Shown: one piece after another, positions 1 through 6,392 of the stretch
How the letters are laid out: each line of letters starts with the position of its first letter
Position numbering within the stretch: the first letter of the stretch is position 1
Source: an uncultured Muribaculaceae bacterium
Lineage (GTDB): Bacteria > Bacteroidota > Bacteroidia > Bacteroidales > Muribaculaceae
Assembly (NCBI GenBank): GCA_934590135.1
Contig: CAKTOT010000116.1
Span: 1 to 6,392, forward strand
Length of the DNA stretch: 6,392 bases
Direction of reading: 5' to 3'
Notes under the pieces: model-generated
The model's input: the letters and a program-made list of their open reading frames with translations, nothing else
Told to the model about the DNA's origin: nothing
Databases searched by the model: none
Position numbers and translations under genes: made by a program

Positions 1-122
1 AGGCAGCAGAGCAAGCGCACAGCGAGAGCAGCCGGGGCGGCCGACCTTGGTGGCTGTTGGCGGTAGTGATGGTAGCGACAGGCGTTGCAGTCATCCTCGT
101 TCGTCGAAAGATATTAGCATAA
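1..122 (+). CDS. C-terminal end of a small membrane protein (5' partial)
   Basis: The frame whose first complete codon is at base 3 is open from the left edge to a TAA at 120-122 and gives 39 residues. They begin with a polar, charged stretch (AAEQAHSESSRGGR), followed by a hydrophobic helix of about 18 residues (WWLLAVVMVATGVAVILV) and a short basic tail (RRKILA). This is the pattern of a C-terminal membrane anchor with a positively charged cytoplasmic end. The stop lies just before a strong terminator hairpin, which supports a real gene end here. The family is not recognised. In many siphophages the genes before the tape measure are the tail assembly chaperones, but this fragment does not look like one. 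A holin-like or lysis-accessory protein, or a membrane-bound phage protein of unknown role, are possible but unproven. The other two forward frames give no convincing protein. Confidence 0.6.
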   Translation, partial: AAEQAHSESSRGGRPWWLLAVVMVATGVAVILVRRKILA

Positions 123-143
123 CTGGATATACATATATACTAT

Positions 144-187
144 GGCTGCGGCAGACTTGTGAAAGCCTGCCGTAGTGTCTTTTGTTC
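144..187 (+). terminator. Rho-independent terminator of the upstream gene
   Basis: The arms CTGCGGCAG (146-154) and CTGCCGTAG (167-175) pair over 9 bp with one G-T wobble. After one mismatch (155/166) a further 3 bp (156-158 with 163-165) close a GTGA tetraloop of the GNRA type. The hairpin is followed at once by the T-rich run TGTCTTTTGTTC (176-187). It lies 23 bases after the stop of the upstream membrane-protein gene and before the promoter of the tape measure gene, exactly where a terminator is expected. The T-tract is interrupted by G and C, so termination may be incomplete. Confidence 0.7.
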
Positions 188-211
188 AAAAAAATTCCGC
201 ACATAAATTTG
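181..211 (+). promoter_or_regulatory. Bacteroidales-type promoter (-33 TTTG / -7 TAnnTTTG)
   Basis: TTTG at 181-184 and TAAATTTG at 204-211 are separated by exactly 19 bases. This is the primary sigma factor (SigABfr) consensus known for Bacteroides, TTTG-N19-21-TAnnTTTG. Transcription would start a few bases after 211, leaving a leader of roughly 15-20 nt before the ATG at 234. The -33 element sits inside the T-tract of the upstream terminator, so the two signals share DNA. The promoter would drive the tape measure gene and the coupled gene behind it. Its match to the host housekeeping consensus suggests it needs no phage-encoded sigma factor, although an activator cannot be excluded. Confidence 0.65.
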
Positions 212-233
212 GCAAAGTAATAGACGTAAAAAA

Positions 234-3200
234 ATGGCATATAAAGAAATTGCAGAGGTAGTGCTCAAATGCAATAGCGAGGACTACAAACGTACATACG
301 AGGATAATATTGCGAAAGCTAAGGCTCTACGCAAGGCATTAGCGGATGCATATTCGGCAGGCGATGCACGCAAGGTCATCGAGGTCAATAAAGAGCTGCA
401 GAAGACCAACGCCACCATACAGCGAATGCGTACAAATGCCTCTAATGTCGAGGCTGCAATGCGCAATCTCGACAAGGCAACGCCTAAAGAATTGCATCGT
501 GCGCTCAAAGCCATCAATGCCGAATTATCTTCCGGCCGTGTGGAACGCGGCTCCAAAGAATGGGATGCCTATATAGACAAACTCAAAGCCGTCAAAAGGC
601 AACTTGCTGATGTCAACGCCGAAATGTCTATTGATACGCGGTCACCGCTCGAAAAGCTTAAGGACGGCATCAACGACTGGGGAGCCTCCGCCGCGACCGC
701 AGTCGCCGCATTCGGAGGCATCGTAGTATCCGGCAAGGCTGCTGTACAAGCTTACGCAGATATGGAAGCCGAAATGGCCAACGTACGCAAGTACACAGGC
801 ATGACAGCCGAGCAAGTTGAGACACTGAACGAAGCATTCAAGCAGATGGACACGCGCACATCGCGCGAGGACCTGAACAAGCTTGCACAAGAAGCCGGAC
901 GTCTTGGCAAGACATCCATAGATGACGTCCTTGGTTTTGTTAAGGCTGCAGATCAAATCAATGTCGCGCTTGATGAACTGGGCGAAGGGGCAACCCTAAC
1001 GCTTTCCAAACTCACCGGAATATTCGGATTGGAAGGACAATACGGAACCGAACAGTCTCTGCTCAAAGTAGGATCTGTCGTTAACGAACTATCCCAAAAC
1101 TGCGCGGCATCCGCACCATACCTCACCGAGTTCGCCAGCCGTATGGCCGGTGTCGGCGCACAAGCAGGCCTATCAGTACAACAGATAATGGCTTTCGGCG
1201 CTGTACTGGACTCCACAAATCAAAATGTCGAGGCCTCGGCTACGGCTCTGTCTCAGGTAATCGTCCGCATATACCAAGACCCGGCCAAGTACGCCAAGAT
1301 TGCCGGTCTGGACATACAAAACTTCACTACTTTAGTTAAGACAGACATCAATTCGGCGTTAATGGAACTTCTGTCGGCGTTGAATCAAGTCGGCGGTATG
1401 GATGCGCTGTCCCCAATGTTCAAGGATATGGGCGAAAATGGCGCAAGAGCAATCTCTACGCTTAGCACTCTCGCCGAACATATTGACCAGGTCAAACAAC
1501 AGCAAGAGGCTGCCAACACCGCATTCGCAGACGGCTCGTCCGTGACCAAAGAATTCGATGTACAGAACAACACCGTTCAAGCTCGCCTTGATAAACTCAA
1601 AAAGAGTTTTACCGAGATGGCAGTATCGCTTGGCGAAAAGCTCTTGCCGGTGATGCAGTACGCTATCTCCGGAACATCGCTATTGATGCACGCATTATCG
1701 TCTGTAGTCGGGTTCATCGTCAAAAATAGAACCGCAGTCTTATCTCTTGTTGCAGCAATCACAGTCGCCGTCCTCGCAAACAAGTCTTACGTAATTTGGG
1801 CAAAGCTTTGCGCTGCCGCCGAGGTCGCACACACCATTGCCATCAAAGCCAAACAGATAGTCGTTACCACATTGACTAACCTGATGACCGGGCTGCGCCT
1901 GGCCTACTATGCCATGACTTTGCAAGTCGGCAAACTTACTGTCGCATGGAAGGCACTGGACAAGGCCACAAAAGCCAATGTCTTCGGCGCGATTGCAAGC
2001 GCGGCTATTATGCTTTACGGTGTGATAAAAAATCTAATATCAGGCACTGATGAGTATACTCAAAAGATGGATAAAGCTATGGCGTCCGCCAATGGTCTTT
2101 CCGCTGAATCAATTAAAGAAGAAAAGGAACTCTCCAAGCTGTTTTCAACGCTAAAAGGCACTACCCAAGGAACAGATGCCTACGAAAAAGCCAAGTCCGC
2201 AATCATATCGCAGTACGGACAATACCTGCAAGGTCTCATCAACGAAAAAGGCGAAATCATCGACCTCGAAGCTGCATACAACCGACTGACCAAGGCCATC
2301 CGAGCCAATGCTAAAGCCAAAGGCATCGCAAATGCTCGCGAAAATATCGAAACAACATATAACGAGGAAGTATCAAAAGACCTGGAGGCGCTCAAAAAAT
2401 CGTTGCAAGATGCCGGAGCAACCAAAGCACAAATCAAGAAGGTGATGACTGCGGTGCAAGACCAAATAGTCACAAATCGGCCCATCGGGAAGGAGGTCCA
2501 AGGCATACTTGACCGACTCTACGAGCAGAACGCACCTAACTCGAATATTGCAACAGCCTTAACAGCTATGAACCCGGCTGCCGGGATCGTCTCCGCATAC
2601 AATGCAGTCAAAGGTAAGCAGGAAAGTCCTCTTGGTATATTCAACCGGATCACAAAACGCCAAGGAGATTATCTGTCGCGAATGGTATCTCTTGACCAGA
2701 TGGAAGGTATTGCTCGTCCGGCAAAGAATGCGTCAGACGAGGATCTTGCGACTGTAATCAAGATGCTCGAAGACGCATTGAAAAGCGGTGAGTATATGAG
2801 TACTGTCGCCGTGATAGCACCGAATGGTTCAACGACTCTTGACTTCAAGACCCGGGCCGAGATTAAAGACTTGCTTGACCAGTACCGCATCGAGCAAGGC
2901 AATCGAGCATCTTCGGGCAATAGCACACAGAATCCGCCTCCAACGGTCGAGCCGCCACGAACCGTGCCGACCATCGATGGCGCAAAAGGGACAGACAAGA
3001 GCGACGCTCAGCGCGAACGTCAAAAGCAGATGCAAGCCGAGATAGATGCGGTCAAGGCACAGAATGACGCGATAGCATTGGCTAACCTGACCGCGTATGC
3101 CACCGGCCAAAAGGACTTTGAACAATACCTCTACACCAAGAACAACCTCGAAGAACAGGCACGTGAAGCCCAAATCAAAATATTCGAAGAATGGGGAGAA

Positions 3201-4637
3201 ACCGATAATACCAAATATCGCGACCTGCTCAAGAAACGTGCCGAAGCAGACCTCGAAGCAATCGCATCGCAAAAAAAACGAATGGCATCGCTGATAGACA
3301 GCGAGCACTCCGAACGGACGGACGCCATCACAATGCGATATTACGACCCCACTGCCGCAGAATTTGACAATAAAGTAGCGTTAAATCAGGCTTTACTCAG
3401 AGAAGACCTCCGATACCTTCGCCAAAAGCAACTGCTATACGAGCAAAACTCCGAAGAATATGCTGCCATAGAAAAGCAAATCCAAACACGTGTCAATCAA
3501 GACAAACTCGACAAACAAAAGGAACTTGCGGACGCATACAAGCAAATCGTAGGCAAGTACCTCGAGACATCTGCCGAAGCGACAAAGCAAGCCGAATTGA
3601 AGATGCTGGACAAGTTGCTCGAGGCCGGTGTAATTACAGAAGAACAATTCGTCAAAATCAAAAAAGCTATAATGCAAGCGGCAGATGCTGCACAATCTGC
3701 CGGGAAAGCATCAAACAACATACCTTCAGAGTTCGGGCAAAACCTTACAGCCTTATACACAGCTATCAAAGACATTGCAGCTGGGGCAGAAGACTTACCC
3801 GGGAAAATCTCGGTAGCAGTATCATCAGCAGTTGCTATAATGTCATCAATGATGCAGCAAACGTCAGCCTATTACGATGCCGAACGCGACCTCGAGCTGG
3901 CGAAAGTAGAGAAACGCTATGATGCAGAAATCAAAGCCGCCGGTAAAAACGAGCGCAAAAAGAAAAAACTCGAAGAACAGAAAGAACGCGAAACCGCGAA
4001 GATTAAAAACAAGTACAACAAGCGTGCGCAATCAATGGAAATTGCCCAAGCCGTCGCCTCTACAGCGATGGCCGCCATCAATGCCTACGCCTCGGCTTCG
4101 AAAGTCAACTGGATACTCGGCCCTATCGCTGCCGCAATGGCCGTAGCCGCAGGCGCAATCCAAATTGCCACCATTCAAAAACAGCACCAGGCACAAGCCG
4201 CAGGATATTACTCCGGCGGTTTCACCACACGATCCTCAGACAACAGACGCGAAGTCGGAGTTGTCCACGCCAACGAATTTGTCGCAAATCACCAAGCGGT
4301 GGCCAACCCCGCTATCGCGCCTGTCCTGCGGCTCATCGACCAAGCACAAAGAGCGAACACCATAGGCTCGCTGACTGCCGCCGATGTGAGCAATGCCATA
4401 GGCCTCAATCGCGAGGTGAGTGCGAGAGGGAATGCCGCATCAACCGGAGCATCAGCCACAATTAACGATAGCGCTGCAATAATAGCGGACATTTCGGCAC
4501 GCACATCCAAAGCACTGGACAGGTTGTCAGACAATATCGAGCAAGGCATCCTTGCCGAAGTCGTTATGGACGGTGAAAGAGGCCTGGCACGCAAGCTCAA
4601 TCATTACAATAAACTTAACCAAAACGTACGCCGATGA
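234..4637 (+). CDS. Phage tail tape measure protein (TP901 family, Bacteroidales type)
   Basis: This 1467-residue protein is the scaffold that sets tail length and occupies the lumen of the tail tube. Residues 1-150 are charged helices, probably coiled coil. Residues ~170-480 form the TP901 tape measure core: the M177 EAEMANVRKYTG stretch, then amphipathic helices ending at LLPVMQ (470-475). Hydrophobic helices follow at ~500-515 and ~582-600. Residues ~640-710 resemble a helical module of Bacteroidales tape measures. A Pro-rich hinge (~896-920, with NPPPTVEPP) leads into a long Glu/Lys/Gln-rich coiled coil (~920-1190). The C-terminal block has a Lys-rich helix (KKKK at 1242-1245), a hydrophobic Ala/Gly segment (~1294-1314), YYSGGF (1325-1330) and GVVHANEFV (1342-1350). 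No lysozyme or peptidase domain was recognised. ATG 234 is the only ATG after the in-frame TAA at 204. It lies in an A-rich context without a Shine-Dalgarno motif, normal for Bacteroidota. The stop overlaps the next start as ATGA. The assignment is secure; finer module boundaries are estimates. Confidence 0.95.
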   Translation: MAYKEIAEVVLKCNSEDYKRTYEDNIAKAKALRKALADAYSAGDARKVIEVNKELQKTNATIQRMRTNASNVEAAMRNLDKATPKELHRALKAINAELSSGRVERGSKEWDAYIDKLKAVKRQLADVNAEMSIDTRSPLEKLKDGINDWGASAATAVAAFGGIVVSGKAAVQAYADMEAEMANVRKYTGMTAEQVETLNEAFKQMDTRTSREDLNKLAQEAGRLGKTSIDDVLGFVKAADQINVALDELGEGATLTLSKLTGIFGLEGQYGTEQSLLKVGSVVNELSQNCAASAPYLTEFASRMAGVGAQAGLSVQQIMAFGAVLDSTNQNVEASATALSQVIVRIYQDPAKYAKIAGLDIQNFTTLVKTDINSALMELLSALNQVGGMDALSPMFKDMGENGARAISTLSTLAEHIDQVKQQQEAANTAFADGSSVTKEFDVQNNTVQARLDKLKKSFTEMAVSLGEKLLPVMQYAISGTSLLMHALSSVVGFIVKNRTAVLSLVAAITVAVLANKSYVIWAKLCAAAEVAHTIAIKAKQIVVTTLTNLMTGLRLAYYAMTLQVGKLTVAWKALDKATKANVFGAIASAAIMLYGVIKNLISGTDEYTQKMDKAMASANGLSAESIKEEKELSKLFSTLKGTTQGTDAYEKAKSAIISQYGQYLQGLINEKGEIIDLEAAYNRLTKAIRANAKAKGIANARENIETTYNEEVSKDLEALKKSLQDAGATKAQIKKVMTAVQDQIVTNRPIGKEVQGILDRLYEQNAPNSNIATALTAMNPAAGIVSAYNAVKGKQESPLGIFNRITKRQGDYLSRMVSLDQMEGIARPAKNASDEDLATVIKMLEDALKSGEYMSTVAVIAPNGSTTLDFKTRAEIKDLLDQYRIEQGNRASSGNSTQNPPPTVEPPRTVPTIDGAKGTDKSDAQRERQKQMQAEIDAVKAQNDAIALANLTAYATGQKDFEQYLYTKNNLEEQAREAQIKIFEEWGETDNTKYRDLLKKRAEADLEAIASQKKRMASLIDSEHSERTDAITMRYYDPTAAEFDNKVALNQALLREDLRYLRQKQLLYEQNSEEYAAIEKQIQTRVNQDKLDKQKELADAYKQIVGKYLETSAEATKQAELKMLDKLLEAGVITEEQFVKIKKAIMQAADAAQSAGKASNNIPSEFGQNLTALYTAIKDIAAGAEDLPGKISVAVSSAVAIMSSMMQQTSAYYDAERDLELAKVEKRYDAEIKAAGKNERKKKKLEEQKERETAKIKNKYNKRAQSMEIAQAVASTAMAAINAYASASKVNWILGPIAAAMAVAAGAIQIATIQKQHQAQAAGYYSGGFTTRSSDNRREVGVVHANEFVANHQAVANPAIAPVLRLIDQAQRANTIGSLTAADVSNAIGLNREVSARGNAASTGASATINDSAAIIADISARTSKALDRLSDNIEQGILAEVVMDGERGLARKLNHYNKLNQNVRR

Positions 4638-6392
4638 CTATAATATATCTTGACGGACAACCTGTCGTCGCGTCAACAAAGTCTCTAAAACTGACAACCG
4701 AGAACCCATTCTTTACCAAGACATCATCCTATACTTATGATGTAGAACTTCCACTTGACATACCTGACAATCGCAAAATATTCGGGCGCATCCAGCGGCT
4801 TGATGTCGCAAAGACCGCACGGACATTCGATGCAAGATTGGTCATCGATGCAGAAACGCGCCTATCCGGCAAGGCGCATATCACATCCATCACAGACTCT
4901 GTTGTGAAGATCCAATTATTAGGCGACAATGCCGCCTACAACTATGGAAATAAAATGGATGAAACATACATCGATGAATTGGACCTCGGCGATTGGTATC
5001 GGACTTCATGGCCTGACGGATCTTACTACGATGCGCGAGCTAATGTCTGGAAATCTTACTCTGCCGACGAGGACTTTCCCAACGAGACATCTGACCTTGT
5101 CGCTTGGCGCGCTCAATACGCCGGGCCGCCAAGCACCGATTACTCTGAAACACGCCTTATTCGGTATATGCAAACCTCGTTTGAAAACAAATGGATTGCT
5201 ATGCCGATACTCAACACTTCTGCAGATATGGTTTGCAACGGCATATCATACCAATGCAAGTACCAACAGTCCGGATATGATATGCGTTATCGCGGCTATG
5301 TCGGCGAACTGCCATCACGCCGCGACCTCGAAGGCACGGCAGTTGTATCCTTCGCCATCCAGCCATTCGTTTGGCTTATGGCAAAAAAAGTAGCGGCTGC
5401 GACCGGCTTCAATCTGGATGATGGAGACAACGCATTGTGGACTGACACATTCTTTCGCCGAATATTCATCTGCAACGCTAACAATCTTCTCTCCTGCGCC
5501 AAATGCCTGCCGCATTGGTCCGTCAACGACTGGTGGACACAGATAGAGAACACTTTCGGCCTTGTGCTTGGCGTTGATTATGAACATAAGAAAATCACAC
5601 TGCACAAACGATGTGACCATTATCGTGCCGACACATCTACCCTGCCAATCACTGATGTCGTTGACGAATATACCGTAGATATCAACGATGAGACTCAGTC
5701 GGACATTTCGACCAATAGTGTCGGGTTCGCCGACCATGATGCAGCAGCCGAAGACATACTTGACAATGAAATTATCGAACAAGCTAAAATCAATAAAAGC
5801 TTCGCCAACCTCGCCGCACTACTCTCTTGGGCAAAAGCACAAGGCGCCGAAACGATGGCAAATCACAAGGATACAATATGGATGTGCTCGGATGGGCGTC
5901 AGTACATATATACTGATGCCAACGGAATTGTCGAGATAAATATGTTCCGTCCGCGAAAGCCGGAGGACAAAGAAGACATTGACATTGAATTGAAATTCGT
6001 ACCGGCCGCCTATACACACGATGTTGACTGCGAAATCTACTCCGCTCCGGTACCCGGCACCGGAGCGGACGTTCGCCCGTCAGTCATCGCGACATTTCCG
6101 GTCGAGACCCTTGCCGCGCCTAATATCGCCATATTGGACTGGTACAAAAACAATGATTATGCATCTCTGGACATCGGCGCGGTAATCGCCGGAGACGCGG
6201 AAACGCAATCAACCCAAGACGGCATCCCCGATGTTATCTATCTTGCAATCAAACCCGACAACGGCAAGTCCACCACAGATATTGCGGTTGACACGACAAC
6301 GACATCAGGCGAGAAAATCACCGAGACCTTCGCATATCCACATCCATATCTACGCGAACGTGCTACTGCCGCGCTGGATGGAGAGCCAACAC
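4634..6392 (+). CDS. Tail-tip / baseplate-type structural protein (3' partial)
   Basis: An uninterrupted frame starts at the ATG within the ATGA overlap with the tape measure stop and stays open for 586 codons to the right edge. The overlap implies translational coupling, and no separate ribosome binding site is visible. The N-terminus reads MTIIYLDGQPV, then a compact beta-rich segment with ENPFF (23-27), SYTYDVELPL (32-41) and the IFGRIQR motif (49-55). From memory this resembles the start of proteins directly following tape measure genes in Bacteroides-group prophages. Later blocks are AIQPFVWLMAKKVAAATGF (~241-259), CLPHWSVNDWWTQIENTFG (291-309) and a Tyr/Asp/Thr-rich beta region towards the end. 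No signal peptide or membrane helix is seen. Position after the tape measure, size and beta-rich composition fit a tail-tip hub or tail-associated protein on which the tape measure is anchored. That role is inferred from position, and no enzymatic motif was found. Two oddities are a Cys/His cluster (280-329) and an 11-bp hairpin in the DNA at 6041-6069. Confidence 0.8.
   Translation, partial: MTIIYLDGQPVVASTKSLKLTTENPFFTKTSSYTYDVELPLDIPDNRKIFGRIQRLDVAKTARTFDARLVIDAETRLSGKAHITSITDSVVKIQLLGDNAAYNYGNKMDETYIDELDLGDWYRTSWPDGSYYDARANVWKSYSADEDFPNETSDLVAWRAQYAGPPSTDYSETRLIRYMQTSFENKWIAMPILNTSADMVCNGISYQCKYQQSGYDMRYRGYVGELPSRRDLEGTAVVSFAIQPFVWLMAKKVAAATGFNLDDGDNALWTDTFFRRIFICNANNLLSCAKCLPHWSVNDWWTQIENTFGLVLGVDYEHKKITLHKRCDHYRADTSTLPITDVVDEYTVDINDETQSDISTNSVGFADHDAAAEDILDNEIIEQAKINKSFANLAALLSWAKAQGAETMANHKDTIWMCSDGRQYIYTDANGIVEINMFRPRKPEDKEDIDIELKFVPAAYTHDVDCEIYSAPVPGTGADVRPSVIATFPVETLAAPNIAILDWYKNNDYASLDIGAVIAGDAETQSTQDGIPDVIYLAIKPDNGKSTTDIAVDTTTTSGEKITETFAYPHPYLRERATAALDGEPT
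6041..6069. repeat. Perfect 11-bp inverted repeat inside the tail-tip gene
   Basis: TCCGCTCCGGT (6041-6051) and ACCGGAGCGGA (6059-6069) are exact reverse complements around a 7-base loop (ACCCGGC). Eight of the eleven pairs are G-C, so the RNA hairpin should be very stable. It is not followed by a T-tract, so it is not a standard intrinsic terminator. It lies in frame and encodes the turn-rich stretch SAPVPGTGAD in a likely loop or linker of the protein. Confidence 0.75.

Noticed and set aside
124..143. AT-rich TATACATATATAC stretch as a second promoter
   Set aside because: It lacks a TAnnTTTG element with a spaced TTTG and lies before the terminator, so it would be cut off from the tape measure gene.
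2573..2585. Short inverted repeat CCCGG-CTG-CCGGG
   Set aside because: Five pairs with a three-base loop inside a coding region is expected by chance at this base composition, and there is no T-tract after it.
3271..3278. Run of eight A, possible slippage or phase-variation site in the tape measure gene
   Set aside because: It encodes part of QKKR in frame, and either shift leads to a stop soon after without joining another meaningful frame. No evidence for programmed use.
2829..3308. 159-codon reverse-strand open frame
   Set aside because: It is antisense to the coiled-coil part of the tape measure gene. Its Cys/Phe/Leu-rich product is typical of the complement of Glu/Lys/Gln codons, and no promoter or start context supports it.
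3954..3971. A-rich AAAAAGAAAAAAC as a possible programmed frameshift signal
   Set aside because: The A AAA AAC heptamer is not in the phase needed for -1 slippage, and the zero frame continues with a well-recognised C-terminal module, so no shift is needed.
4929..5393. 154-codon forward open frame
   Set aside because: It lies wholly inside the long frame starting at 4634 in a different phase, and its product is low-complexity in Thr, Pro and His with no coherent domain. The 4634 frame has better protein character and the coupled start.
5315..5782. 155-codon reverse-strand open frame
   Set aside because: It is antisense to the tail-tip gene, and no promoter, ribosome binding site or family resemblance was seen.
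1..6392. Search for CRISPR array, tRNA, diversity-generating retroelement, defence or toxin-antitoxin genes
   Set aside because: No spaced direct repeats, cloverleaf, reverse transcriptase motif or small paired genes were seen; nearly all of the window is taken by two structural genes.

Overview
This window is a piece of the tail-morphogenesis module of a long-tailed phage or prophage, very probably of a Bacteroidales host. Three lines of evidence point there. The large central gene is a TP901-type tail tape measure protein whose last ~270 residues match, from memory, the C-terminal block seen in Bacteroides-group prophages. The only clear promoter fits the Bacteroidales consensus (TTTG, 19 bp, TAnnTTTG) instead of the E. 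coli sigma70 type. The start codon of the tape measure gene is preceded by an A-rich stretch with no Shine-Dalgarno motif, as is usual in Bacteroidota. Base composition looks close to balanced, which would suit Muribaculaceae or a similar family, but the genus cannot be fixed from this window.

Layout, all on the + strand. Bases 1-122 hold the 3' end of an upstream gene that ends in a single transmembrane helix. Bases 123-233 are a short intergenic region with a strong hairpin terminator (about 144-187) running directly into a promoter (181-211). Bases 234-4637 encode the tape measure protein (1467 aa). Bases 4634-6392 encode a tail-tip/baseplate-type protein that starts in an ATGA overlap with the tape measure gene and is still open at the right edge (586 codons visible).

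How they work together: the tape measure protein is the scaffold around which the tail tube polymerises, and its length sets tail length. At roughly 1.5 angstrom per residue, 1467 residues give an upper estimate near 220 nm. The next gene is translationally coupled to it and probably contributes to the tail tip where the C-terminus of the tape measure is anchored. The terminator-promoter junction suggests that the tape measure and tip genes form their own late transcription unit, separate from the membrane-protein gene upstream.

No RNA gene, CRISPR array, insertion sequence, attachment site, diversity-generating retroelement or defence system is visible. The region is mainly ordinary phage structural DNA. 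The points worth a second look are the regulatory junction, an 11-bp perfect hairpin inside the second structural gene, a Cys/His cluster in that protein, and a low count of GATC sites.
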